A stretch of DNA of 64,000 nt, taken from NCBI RefSeq assembly GCF_028657905.1, contig NZ_CP117781.1, positions 2,728,001 through 2,792,000 on the forward strand. The letters are read 5' to 3'. The notes beneath the pieces were generated by a model, which was not told the origin of the DNA, searched no databases, and worked only from the letters and a program-made list of their open reading frames with translations. This stretch comes from Burkholderia sp. FERM BP-3421 (GTDB taxonomy: Bacteria > Pseudomonadota > Gammaproteobacteria > Burkholderiales > Burkholderiaceae). The position numbers were made by a program, and so were the translations under genes. Positions 8,446 to 16,291 of the stretch are shown here, in pieces; the first letter of the stretch is position 1; the number at the start of each line of letters is the position of its first letter.

Positions 8446-8500
8446 GCGTAGGCATCATCAGCCGGCTGACCGGCGGTTATACGGAGGCATGCCATCTCCG
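8446..8500 (-). ncRNA. Fluoride riboswitch (crcB motif)
   Basis: On the minus strand the conserved pieces come in order: GGAGATGGCATGCCTCC (8499-8483), ATAACCGCC (8480-8472), a short GCCGG-TCAG-CCGGC hairpin, then CTGATGATGCCTAC (8461-8448). This matches, almost base for base in the conserved core, the crcB-motif aptamer known upstream of Pseudomonas syringae eriC-F. It lies about 85 nt before the ATG of the CLC-F gene at 8360, leaving room for an expression platform. Fluoride binding should turn the gene on. Identification is from memory of the consensus; a covariance-model search would settle it. Confidence 0.88.
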
Positions 8501-8558
8501 GAAGCGCGTCATTCTACGCGATTCCGGCGTCGCACGGCGCGCGCCGCGCGCCGCGCGC

Positions 8559-9289
8559 TCACGCGCCGAGCGGGTCCGCGAGCGCGAGGAAGTCGGGCGC
8601 AACCGCGTCCCAGTCGGATTCGGCGCGCAGGTCGGTGGTCTGCGCGGGCCCGTGCTCGCGAGGCCGCGCGACGAATGCGGTGCGCAGGCCGCAGCGCCGC
8701 GCGGCCGCGAGGTCGCGAGGTCTCCGTTGTGCGCGGCCACGAGGCAGATCTCCTCGGGCCGCCGCGCGAGCAGGTCGGCGGTGCGCAGATACGATTCGGG
8801 CGACGGCTTGTACGCCTGCACGACCTCCGCGCCGAGAATCGCGTCCCACGGCAAGCCCGCGCGCTTCGCGACGTCGAGCATCAGCGCGATGTTGCCGTTC
8901 GACAGCGGGGCGATCACGTAGCGCGCCTTCAGCCGCGCGAGCCCCGCCACCGCGTCCGGCCATGGATCGAGCCGGTGCCACGCGAGATTGAGTGCGTCGA
9001 GCGCCGCGTCGGGCACCGCCGCGCGTTCGATGCCGAACGCCGGCAGAATCGCTTCGAGATTTTCCCGGTGCAGCACGTCGAGCCGCGTGAACGGCCGGCG
9101 GCCGCTGCGCACCGCTTCCATCGACGGGCTGTAGCGCGCGCGCCAGGCGTCCGCGAATGCCGCCGGATCGGCATCCGCGCGCCCGTGGCGGGCCAGGAAC
9201 GTCGCGGCGTCGCGGATCACGCCCGCGCGCCAGTCGACCACCGTGCCGAACACGTCGAACAACAGGACCTTCACTTCAGTGAATCCCAT
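8559..9289 (-). pseudogene. Haloacid dehalogenase (type II, HAD family), frameshifted
   Basis: The first ~190 codons from ATG 9289 give a good L-2-haloacid-dehalogenase-like HAD protein: nucleophile Asp in LLFDVFGTVVDW, then PLSNGN, the Lys of AYKPSPESY and the VAAHNGDL motif. At 8707-8722 the 8-bp unit GCGAGGTC occurs twice in tandem. Removing one copy restores the expected LAAARRCGLRTAFVARP tail ending at the stop at 8559. With both copies the frame runs on to 8477 with a nonsense tail and loses the end of the core domain. Inactivation by slipped duplication is likely, unless the duplication is an assembly error. Confidence 0.8.
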
Positions 9290-9393
9290 CACGCCCCCGT
9301 CTGCGTTGACGCGCCGGCTCGCCCGGCGCGGGCGGCGCGGGCGGCGCGGGCGGATACGGCGCCCGCCGCACCGTCGGCGATTATCGGGCATGC

Positions 9394-10209
9394 TCAGGCC
9401 GCGGCGCGCCCCTGCCGGCGCGCCATCGCGGGGCTCACCGCGTGCGCGGGATCGAAGCCGAAGAACGCGAGCACCTCGCGCGCCACCGCCTCGCGATCGT
9501 TGTCGGCGCAGATCATGTGATAGCTGTTCTCGAGCACGATCCCGCGCGCATCGGGCAGCACCGCCTGCAGGAATTCGGCCGAACGCAGGCTCGTCAGTTC
9601 GTCCTCGCGCGCGTGCAGGACCAGCGTCGGGCAGGACGTCTCGGGCGCGGCCGCGCGCACCCAGTCGCGCATCCGGTCGACCTGGCGAATGCACGCGAGC
9701 GGCACCCACGGATAATGGAAGTTGTCCGCGCGCTCGAATTTCTTCTTCACGATCGCGCGGATCAGCGGGTTCTTGAGGCCGTAGGGATCACCCTCCTCCA
9801 CCCGCAGCCGCGCCGGCACGCCGGGCATGTGGTACAGCAGGTGGCGCAGCGCGCGATACCAGGGCGTCGACCAGCCGTCGATGAACACCGGCGCCGCGAG
9901 CAGCGCGAGCCGGCCGCGCGCGTGCTGCACGCGATGGCACAGCAGCAGCGCGACGAGCGCGCCCATGCACATGCCCGCCACGTGCAGCGTGTCGTATTCG
10001 GCCGCGAGCGCGTGGTATTGCTCGGTGACCGCGTCGAGCCACGCTTCCGCGCGCACGCCGACGAGATCCTCGGGGCGCGTGCCGTGGCCCGGCAGCGTGA
10101 TCATGTGCGCGTCGCCGCCCGCCCGCCGCATCGCCTTGTGCAGAGAGCCGAGGTCATACTGGGTGCCGCCGAGCCCATGGATCAGCAGGACGCCGGTGCG
10201 GTCATTCAT
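9394..10209 (-). CDS. Alpha/beta hydrolase with cysteine nucleophile
   Basis: A 271-residue single-domain hydrolase of the esterase/lipase-like type. It has the oxyanion loop LLIHGLGG near the N-terminus and the nucleophile elbow AGMCMGAL at about residue 92, in which Cys takes the place of the usual Ser. An acid is probable in HAREDELT, and the His in NSYHMICAD near residue 235. Cys nucleophiles occur in dienelactone hydrolases, but overall this sequence is closer to the Est30-like carboxylesterases. Only 21 bp separate it from the upstream MASE1-PAS gene, so the two are probably co-transcribed. Substrate unknown. Confidence 0.85.
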   Translation of the reverse strand: MNDRTGVLLIHGLGGTQYDLGSLHKAMRRAGGDAHMITLPGHGTRPEDLVGVRAEAWLDAVTEQYHALAAEYDTLHVAGMCMGALVALLLCHRVQHARGRLALLAAPVFIDGWSTPWYRALRHLLYHMPGVPARLRVEEGDPYGLKNPLIRAIVKKKFERADNFHYPWVPLACIRQVDRMRDWVRAAAPETSCPTLVLHAREDELTSLRSAEFLQAVLPDARGIVLENSYHMICADNDREAVAREVLAFFGFDPAHAVSPAMARRQGRAAA

Positions 10210-10230
10210 GATGGGCGCACGCTCCGTCGC

Positions 10231-11532
10231 TCACTCTGCCGTGTCCGCATAGAGACGTTCGAGCTGCCACACGCCTGCCACGACCGTCACGTCGACGTTC
10301 GAATCGAGCAGCGGCGCGCCGTGGTCGGTGATCGCCTGGGTGCCGCCGTCGGGGCGCACCACGCGCAGCGACACCGGCGCGCGCTCCTCGCCCGCCATCG
10401 CGGCGCGCCAGTAGCGATGCAGTGCATCGCGATCGGTCGGATGCACGCGGTCGAGCACGTCCGACAGGCACGCGATCTGCTCGGCCGTCACGCCGACGCC
10501 GAACACGCGCTGCACTTCGCCGCTCCATTCGATCCGCCCGGACTCGGGATCGAGCACGTAGGCGATCTGGCCGGCGCTCGCGAGCGCCAGCTCCATGTTG
10601 TTCTGCAGGACGGCCGCGTGTTCGTGCACGCGCTCGCGGGTGGTCTTGAGCGTGCTCACGGTCAGCACGAGCAGCGAGGCGACCGCGAGATACAGCTGCG
10701 CCTCGAGCAGCGAGCGGCCGTGATGCTCGTCGAGCAGCGCGAACGGGCCGTCGCCCTGCGCGGTCTGCAGGATCACGATCAGCGCGAGCACCAGCACCGA
10801 CGACGAGCCGACCCGCCCGCCCAGCAGCACGGTCACGGCCACCGTCATGAACAGCGGGATGTAGGTCAGCGCGTAGCCCGCGCCGGCGCCGGCGCCGAAG
10901 CGGTCGACGCTGTCGCCGTCGAAGATCACGACCGCGCCGATCGCGAGCAGCACGAACGACACGATGCCGAGCACCACGTCGAAGCGCTCGTGGTCGCCCG
11001 AGCGGTGTGCGCGAAAGCGCGACCACGAGGCGAGCACGGGCGTGATCAGCAGCACGCCGACGAAATCGGACGCGGCCCACACGAGCCCGACGTCGATGAA
11101 CGATGCGCCCTTCACGAGCGCGAACCAGGCCGCGCCGCCGAGCGCGCCGAGCACCCCGGCAACGAGCGCGGCGAGGATCACCGAGCGCAGGAAATAGAGC
11201 CCTTCGAGCGAGAAGCGCGTGCGGCGCACGAGCCAGACCGCGAGCGCGGCCGCGCCGACCTCGTCGACCGTGAACAGCACCGCGTTGAGCAGGTTGCCGC
11301 GCTCGATCGCGACCAGCGCGAGCTGGCCGAGCAGGAAGGCGCCGCCCAGCGTGGGCCATTCGCGCATCGGGCGCAGCATGAACGCGCCCACCGTGACGCC
11401 GGCGGGCAGCCAGATATAGCCGGTCAGGCGAATCGGGCCGTTGAACCGGTGCGAGATATAACCGCTCGCGAGATACAGCGCCGCCCAGAGCAGCGCGGCC
11501 ACGAGTCCGGGCCGGGAGCGTTTGGTGTCCAT
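10231..11532 (-). CDS. MASE1-PAS membrane sensor without output domain
   Basis: A 433-residue protein. Residues ~1-290 form a MASE1 domain of eight hydrophobic segments, recognisable by GYIWLPAGVTVGAFML and VWAASDFVGVLLITPVL. After a short coiled linker (TTRERVHEHAAVLQNN), residues ~310-430 form a PAS fold (AYVLDPESGRIEWSGE ... VHPTDRDALHRYW). The chain ends there: no histidine kinase, GGDEF or EAL domain follows, unlike most MASE1 proteins. ATG 11532 is preceded by AAGGA at 7 nt. It may pass a signal by protein contact or be a shortened receptor; the next gene downstream is the hydrolase at 9394. Confidence 0.85.
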   Translation of the reverse strand: MDTKRSRPGLVAALLWAALYLASGYISHRFNGPIRLTGYIWLPAGVTVGAFMLRPMREWPTLGGAFLLGQLALVAIERGNLLNAVLFTVDEVGAAALAVWLVRRTRFSLEGLYFLRSVILAALVAGVLGALGGAAWFALVKGASFIDVGLVWAASDFVGVLLITPVLASWSRFRAHRSGDHERFDVVLGIVSFVLLAIGAVVIFDGDSVDRFGAGAGAGYALTYIPLFMTVAVTVLLGGRVGSSSVLVLALIVILQTAQGDGPFALLDEHHGRSLLEAQLYLAVASLLVLTVSTLKTTRERVHEHAAVLQNNMELALASAGQIAYVLDPESGRIEWSGEVQRVFGVGVTAEQIACLSDVLDRVHPTDRDALHRYWRAAMAGEERAPVSLRVVRPDGGTQAITDHGAPLLDSNVDVTVVAGVWQLERLYADTAE

Positions 11533-11807
11533 CGAGGTGTCCTTGAGTCCCGCGCGGCGCTTGATGCCTGCCGCGCGTTCGGGCGATTCCGCCATGATAG
11601 GCGTTCGCGGGCGCGCGAGCCCGCGAACGCGGCCCATTTTACCCGGGGACCGGTTCCGTCTGCGAATTCCTGCCCTCGGCCGGCGCGGCCCCCGGTCGCA
11701 ATTTGGCTGACCGGCGTCCGATTTCGCACGCCGCGCGCATTTTTGGGCGGGGAAGCTGGCTTCGCGATTCCGCGCGCGCTTTCCCCTTTGCTCAGGAGAC
11801 CCCCGCA

Positions 11808-13118
11808 ATGAAGATGAACCGCCGCCACTTCGTGCATTCGGTCGCGGGCGCGTCGGCCGCCGCGCTCGCCGGCGCCTGGACGAACACCGGCGCCGCCGCG
11901 CCGACCGCGACCGCCGCCTCGGCCGTCGCCGGGCCGCTGTCGCTGACGCCCGGGCGCTGGGCGCCGCGCAATTACGCGCGCCTCGCCGCCGTGATCGACG
12001 CGCACGGCGCGAAGAGCGCGTCATACCGCGCCGATCGACGCCCCTACGCGGTGTTCGACTGGGACAACACCTGCATCATGAACGACTGTGAAGAGGCGTT
12101 GATGATGTATCAGATCGACCACCTGCGCTATCGGCTGACGCCGGACCAGTTCGCGACGATCCTGCGCCAGGGCGTGCCGGACGGGCCCTTCGACGCCTCG
12201 CTCGGCTACCGCACGGTCGACGGCAAGCCGGTCGCGATGGCCGACATCGCCGCCGACGTCGAGCGCGACTATCGCTGGCTGCACGCGCACTACGACGGGC
12301 TCGGCGGCACGCTGCCGCTCGCCGAGATCCAGCGCAGCGAGGCCTTCAAGGATTTCCGCGCGAAGCTGTATTTCATGTACGACGCGATCTGCGACACCTA
12401 TCCGGTGGAGATCGGCTACAAGTGGATCATGTACTGGTTCGCGAACCTGAGCCGCGACGAACTGATGACGATGGCCTACGAGAGCAACACCGCCAACCTC
12501 GGCGACGCGCTGCGCAAGGTCACCTATGAAAGCTCGCGCGCGGAGCCGGGCCGCGCGGGCGTGGTCGCGGCCACGCATTTCCACGGCATCCGGATCCACG
12601 AGGAGATCCGCGCGCTGATGGACACGCTGCGCTCGAACGGCATCGACGTCTACATCAGCACGGCATCGCTCGACGACGTGGTGCGCGTGTTCGCGGGGCA
12701 TCCCGCGTTCGGCTACGGCGTGCCGGCGGCGAACGTGATCGGCATGCGGCTCGTGATGCAGGACGACCGCTACGTCAACGCCTATGCGCCGGACTGGCAC
12801 TTCAACTACGGGCCGGGCAAGACGGTCGGGATCCGCAACGTGCTGCGGTCGGCCAAGGGCTACGGGCCGCTGCTCGTGTTCGGCGACAGCGACGGCGATG
12901 CGTGGATGCTGCGCGACTTCGACGACACGGCGGTCGGCGTGATCGTCAACCGGATGAAGACGGGCGAGATCGGCCTCGACAGCCAGCGCGCCGCCGCGCA
13001 GCTCGGGCGCGCCGATGCGCGGCTGGTGCTGCAGGGGCGCAACGAGTACACGGGCCTGATGACGGCGGACGAACGCTCGCTCAAGTACGGCAAGACCGAG
13101 CCGAAGCTGCTCGCGTAA
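11808..13118 (+). CDS. Secreted HAD-superfamily phosphatase
   Basis: A 436-residue protein with an export signal containing MNRRHFVHSVAGASAAALAG; the twin Arg suggests the Tat route, although the consensus is incomplete. The HAD core starts at YAVFDWDNTCIMND (DxDxT, nucleophile and acid/base Asp) and ends with LLVFGDSDGDAWML supplying the Mg-binding acids. A large helical insertion lies between. Overall it resembles periplasmic phosphorylcholine-phosphatase-like enzymes, so a small phosphomonoester substrate in the periplasm is likely, but the substrate is inferred. ATG 11808 follows CAGGAGAC; a second ATG lies two codons later. It is divergent from the MASE1-PAS gene. Confidence 0.85.
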   Translation: MKMNRRHFVHSVAGASAAALAGAWTNTGAAAPTATAASAVAGPLSLTPGRWAPRNYARLAAVIDAHGAKSASYRADRRPYAVFDWDNTCIMNDCEEALMMYQIDHLRYRLTPDQFATILRQGVPDGPFDASLGYRTVDGKPVAMADIAADVERDYRWLHAHYDGLGGTLPLAEIQRSEAFKDFRAKLYFMYDAICDTYPVEIGYKWIMYWFANLSRDELMTMAYESNTANLGDALRKVTYESSRAEPGRAGVVAATHFHGIRIHEEIRALMDTLRSNGIDVYISTASLDDVVRVFAGHPAFGYGVPAANVIGMRLVMQDDRYVNAYAPDWHFNYGPGKTVGIRNVLRSAKGYGPLLVFGDSDGDAWMLRDFDDTAVGVIVNRMKTGEIGLDSQRAAAQLGRADARLVLQGRNEYTGLMTADERSLKYGKTEPKLLA

Positions 13119-13126
13119 GCGGTGAA

Positions 13127-13157
13127 GCGGGGGCGGGCCGGCGACGCACGCCCCCGC
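13127..13157. terminator. Hairpin between convergent genes
   Basis: GCGGGGGCG (13127-13135) pairs perfectly with CGCCCCCGC (13149-13157) across a 13-nt loop. It lies in the 66-bp gap between the convergent HAD phosphatase and CsbD genes, so it may act in both directions. No long T-run follows on either strand. Confidence 0.5.
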
Positions 13158-13184
13158 CGCCGTCTTCGCCCGCCCGGCAAGCCG

Positions 13185-13376
13185 CTACTTCGCGCGGCCG
13201 TCGCGCCGGCGGCGCACCGCGTCGGCGGCGATGCCCGCCTGCTCCTGCACGCGGCCCGCGGCCTGTTCCGCGAGCCCTTCCGCCTCGGCGCGGCGATCGC
13301 CCATCACCTTGCCGAGCGCCTCCTTGACCGAGCCCCGGATCTGCCTGAGCTTGCCGTCGATGCGATTCCTGTCCAT
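13185..13376 (-). CDS. CsbD family stress-response protein
   Basis: A 63-residue, highly charged, predicted helical protein. It starts at ATG 13376 (AAGGAG upstream) with MDRNRIDGKLRQIRGSVKEA, the signature of the CsbD family, followed by LGKVMGDRRAEAEG. Members are small soluble proteins induced by general stress (sigma-B in Bacillus, similar in proteobacteria) with no defined biochemical function. It lies at the 3' side of the Wsp cluster but is separated from the PAS-LuxR gene by a repeat hairpin, so it probably has its own promoter. Confidence 0.88.
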   Translation of the reverse strand: MDRNRIDGKLRQIRGSVKEALGKVMGDRRAEAEGLAEQAAGRVQEQAGIAADAVRRRRDGRAK

Positions 13377-13462
13377 GGTCGACTCCTTCGGAAAATGCAA
13401 GGAAGGCCGGCCGTCGCGCGGCCGGCTGTCGACAGCATCGCAAACGCGGCGCGCGCGCGACA

Positions 13463-13499
13463 GGTGCGAATGCCCCGCCGTCGCAGGTGCATCCGCACC
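13463..13499. repeat. REP-like palindromic element, copy 1
   Basis: GGTGCGAATGC (13463-13473) pairs with GCATCCGCACC (13489-13499), with one mismatch or wobble. The sequence GTGCATCCGCACCGGT is shared exactly with the second copy near 15142. It sits directly 3' of the PAS-LuxR stop (13506). Confidence 0.55.
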
Positions 13500-13505
13500 G
13501 GTCGC

Positions 13506-15041
13506 TCAGCGACGCCCCTTCGCGCCGCCGCGCGCGGGCGGTTCGGCCGGCCCCGCGATGCCGCGCTCGCGCGCCCATACGATCGCCTCGCCGCGGCTGT
13601 GCACGTCGAGCTTGGTGTAGATCGTCGCGACATGATTGCGCACCGTGTTCGGCGCGAGCCCGAGGCGGGCCGCGATCTCCTTGTCGGCGAGCCCCGCGCA
13701 CAGCAGCTCGAACACCTCGCGTTCGCGCGCGGTCAGGTCGGACAGCTGCGCGCCCGCATCGGGCGCGTTCGCGCGGCGCACGTTCGCGAGCTTCTCGATC
13801 AGCGTGCGGCTGAACCACGAGGCGTCCTGCATCGCGGTCTCGATCGCCTGCACCAGTTCCATCTCGGTGCGCTTGCGCTCGCTGATGTCGAGCAGCGCAA
13901 TCAGGATGCAGTCCTGCCCGTGGATCGCGACGTGATCCGCCGACACCACGCAGTCGAGCCGCTCGCCGCCGTGCGTATCGATGCGCACCTCCGCGTTGCG
14001 CGCGCCGCCGCCCGCGCGCTCCAGCAGCGCCGCGATCTGCCGCTGCGCGTCGCCGTCGGCCCACAGCCCGAGTTCGTCCGTCGAGCGGCCCAGCGCGTCC
14101 TCGTGCGCGTGCCCGGTCAGCTCGACGAACGCGGCGTTCACGTCGAGCAGCTCGGAGCGCGCGGCGGTCATGATCGCCATCGCGACGGGCGCCATCCGGA
14201 ACGCCTTCGCGAAGCGCTCCTCGCTCTGCCGCAGCGCCGATTCCGCCTGCTTGCGCGGCTCCAGATCCATGAACGTGAACAGCATGCACGCCTCCTCGCC
14301 GATATCGATCGGCTGGCCGGCGACCACCACCGCCTTCGCGCCGCCCGTCGGCAGCTTCAGCAGCGCCTCCATCTGCGGCACCGTCATGCCGTCCGCGAGC
14401 CGCTGGATCGCCAGCTCGCGGTCGTCCGCGTGCTCGAACACGTCCAGCTCGTAGACGGAGCGCCCGATCACGTCGTCGCGCACGTAGCCCGTCATGTCGA
14501 GAAAGCCCTGGTTGACCTTGATGTAGCGGAAGTCGCCGAGCCGGCAGATCACGGCGGGCGCGGGATTCGCATTGAAGGTGCGCTCGAAGCGCTGCTCGGC
14601 GCTCGCCCATTCGGTCGCGTCGTGCAGCACCAGCGCGAGGCAGTCGGGTTCGCCCGCGTGGTTGGTCAACACCAGGCCGCGGATCCGGTGCACCCAGACG
14701 ATGTCTTCGGCGTCGGCTGGCGCCACCTCGACCGTGACGTCGGTGAACGCCTCGCCGGCGATCACCCGGTCCATCGGGTAGTGCCCGTCCTGCACCGGAT
14801 GATTGTTGCGGTAGCGCAGCCGGAAGCGCGCGCGGTACGCGTCGACGTCCGCGCCGAGCCCCGCGAGGTCGGCCACGCCATGCATCGACAGCGCCGCCTC
14901 GTTGGCCCACACGATCCGCTGGTCCGGCTCGACGAGAATCACGCCTTCGGTCAGGCCCGTGATGATTTGCTGCAACTGGCGCCGGTCGGTATGCGTCTTG
15001 AGCGCCTGCTCGTTGATCACTTCGTTGGCTGGATCGGTCAT
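13506..15041 (-). CDS. PAS-domain response regulator with LuxR-type HTH
   Basis: A 511-residue soluble protein with no membrane segment. Three PAS domains can be placed: about residues 20-145 (GLTEGVILVEPDQRIVWAN), 150-270 (the FNANPAPAVICRLGDFRY region) and 280-400 (the AFRMAPVAMAIMTAARSEL region, ending in DISERKRTE). Residues ~440-500 form a LuxR/GerE helix-turn-helix: LTAREREVFELLCAGLADKE then LGLAPNTVRNHVATIYTKL. It lies 233 bp downstream of wspF on the same strand, after a repeat hairpin, and starts at ATG 15041 with GGAG upstream. It may transcribe with the Wsp operon or separately. It probably couples redox or ligand sensing to transcription of surface-related genes; targets are unknown. 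Confidence 0.9.
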   Translation of the reverse strand: MTDPANEVINEQALKTHTDRRQLQQIITGLTEGVILVEPDQRIVWANEAALSMHGVADLAGLGADVDAYRARFRLRYRNNHPVQDGHYPMDRVIAGEAFTDVTVEVAPADAEDIVWVHRIRGLVLTNHAGEPDCLALVLHDATEWASAEQRFERTFNANPAPAVICRLGDFRYIKVNQGFLDMTGYVRDDVIGRSVYELDVFEHADDRELAIQRLADGMTVPQMEALLKLPTGGAKAVVVAGQPIDIGEEACMLFTFMDLEPRKQAESALRQSEERFAKAFRMAPVAMAIMTAARSELLDVNAAFVELTGHAHEDALGRSTDELGLWADGDAQRQIAALLERAGGGARNAEVRIDTHGGERLDCVVSADHVAIHGQDCILIALLDISERKRTEMELVQAIETAMQDASWFSRTLIEKLANVRRANAPDAGAQLSDLTAREREVFELLCAGLADKEIAARLGLAPNTVRNHVATIYTKLDVHSRGEAIVWARERGIAGPAEPPARGGAKGRR

Positions 15042-15117
15042 CGGTTCTCCGTTGCGGCGCACGGCCCGCGCGGCCGGCGCATCATGCGATGCTCGCCGCC
15101 GCGCGCGCCGCGCGCCA

Positions 15118-15154
15118 GGCGCGGATGCACCCGTTCGGCTAGTGCATCCGCACC
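15118..15154. repeat. REP-like palindromic element, copy 2
   Basis: GGCGCGGATGCAC (15118-15130) pairs over 13 positions with GTGCATCCGCACC (15142-15154), one pair being a wobble, with an 11-nt loop. This is the same element as at 13463-13499. It lies between wspF and the PAS-LuxR gene and could act as an attenuator or as an mRNA-stabilising hairpin. Confidence 0.6.
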
Positions 15155-15175
15155 GGTAGCCTGGCCGGCCCGACT

Positions 15176-15231
15176 TGGGCGGCCCCACCTGGGCGGCCCC
15201 ACCTGGGCGGCCCCACCTGGGCGGCCCCACG
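15176..15231. repeat. 14-bp tandem repeat, four copies
   Basis: TGGGCGGCCCCACC is repeated four times head to tail (the last copy differs at its final base) in the gap 3' of wspF. The unit contains GGGCGGCCC-type dyad symmetry, so on RNA each copy could fold. Length polymorphism between strains is expected. Confidence 0.85.
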
Positions 15232-15274
15232 GTTCCGACCCGCGCGCGGGTGTCGGGTTCCGGCCGGCGCGCGC

Positions 15275-16291
15275 CTAGCGGAACCGATTCTTCCGTTGCA
15301 GCAGCGAGATCAGCTGCTCGGCGATGCGCTCGAGCGGCAGGATCGCGGTGGCCGCGCCGATCGCGGCGGCGGCCTTCGGCATCCCGTAGACGGCGCTCGT
15401 CGCCTGGTCCTGGGCGATCGTGTAGTAGCCCTTGTCGCGCATCGCCTTCAGGCCCAGCGCGCCGTCCCGGCCCATGCCCGTCAGCAGCACGCCGAGCGCG
15501 TCGCCCTTCCAGTATTCGGCGACGCTGTTGAAGAACACGTCGACGGACGGCCGGTAGGGCGTCTCCTCCGGATAGCGCGTATAGCCGAGCGAGCCGCGCG
15601 CGGTCAGCGTCAGGTGGTCGTTGGTCGCGGCCAGCAGCACCTCGCCGCGCCGCGGCACGCTGCCCTGGCGCGCGACCTGCACCGGCAGCACCGTGTGGCC
15701 GTCGAGCCACTGCGCCATCCCGATCGCGAACGCCTGGTCGACATGCTGGACGATCACGATCGCGCCCGGGAAATCCTCCGGCAGGCGCTTGAGCAGCGTC
15801 GTCAGCGCGGTCGGGCCGCCCGCCGACGCGCCGATCGCCACGAGCGGCGGCTGCGCGCCCGGCGCGACGGCCGCGGGCGCGGGGGGCGCCGGCGCGGCGG
15901 TGCGGGTCGCGAGCAGGCGCCCGATCTGGTCGATCTTGGCCAGCAGCGGCTCGGCCAGCACGCCCTGCACGAGGGTCGGGGTGTCGACCGCGTCGAGCGC
16001 GCCCGCGCCCATCGCCTCGTAGATATGCGACGTGTTCGCGTCGACGCTCGCGGTCACGATCAGGATCGCGCACGGCGCGCGCTCCATGATGCTGCGGGTC
16101 GCCGCGACCCCGTTCACCTTCGGCATCACGAGGTCCATCAGCACCAGATCGGGCGGGTTCGCGACGCAGAAGTCGACCGCCTGCGCACCGTCGGTCGCGA
16201 CCCACAGCACGCGGTGCTCCGGCCGCTGCGCGATCGCGCGGCGCAGGGCCTCGACCGCGAGCGGGAGGTCGTTGACGATGCCGATGTTCAT
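15275..16291 (-). CDS. wspF: Chemosensory methylesterase WspF (CheB-like)
   Basis: A 338-residue CheB protein. The receiver domain (residues 1-125) has the phospho-acceptor Asp in LVLMDLVMP and the conserved Lys position near ALDAVDTP. An Ala/Pro linker follows, then the methylesterase domain from about residue 150 with the catalytic triad: Ser in IGASAGGP, His in IVQHVDQ, Asp in LTGMGRDG. It would demethylate WspA and damp the kinase WspE; loss-of-function wspF mutants in Pseudomonas give wrinkly, c-di-GMP-rich colonies. ATG 16291 overlaps the wspE stop by ATGA, so it is translationally coupled. Confidence 0.95.
   Translation of the reverse strand: MNIGIVNDLPLAVEALRRAIAQRPEHRVLWVATDGAQAVDFCVANPPDLVLMDLVMPKVNGVAATRSIMERAPCAILIVTASVDANTSHIYEAMGAGALDAVDTPTLVQGVLAEPLLAKIDQIGRLLATRTAAPAPPAPAAVAPGAQPPLVAIGASAGGPTALTTLLKRLPEDFPGAIVIVQHVDQAFAIGMAQWLDGHTVLPVQVARQGSVPRRGEVLLAATNDHLTLTARGSLGYTRYPEETPYRPSVDVFFNSVAEYWKGDALGVLLTGMGRDGALGLKAMRDKGYYTIAQDQATSAVYGMPKAAAAIGAATAILPLERIAEQLISLLQRKNRFR

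Noticed and set aside
9442..11811. 789-codon plus-strand open frame
   Set aside because: Covers the hydrolase and MASE1-PAS genes in antisense and has charged low-complexity composition; no start context.
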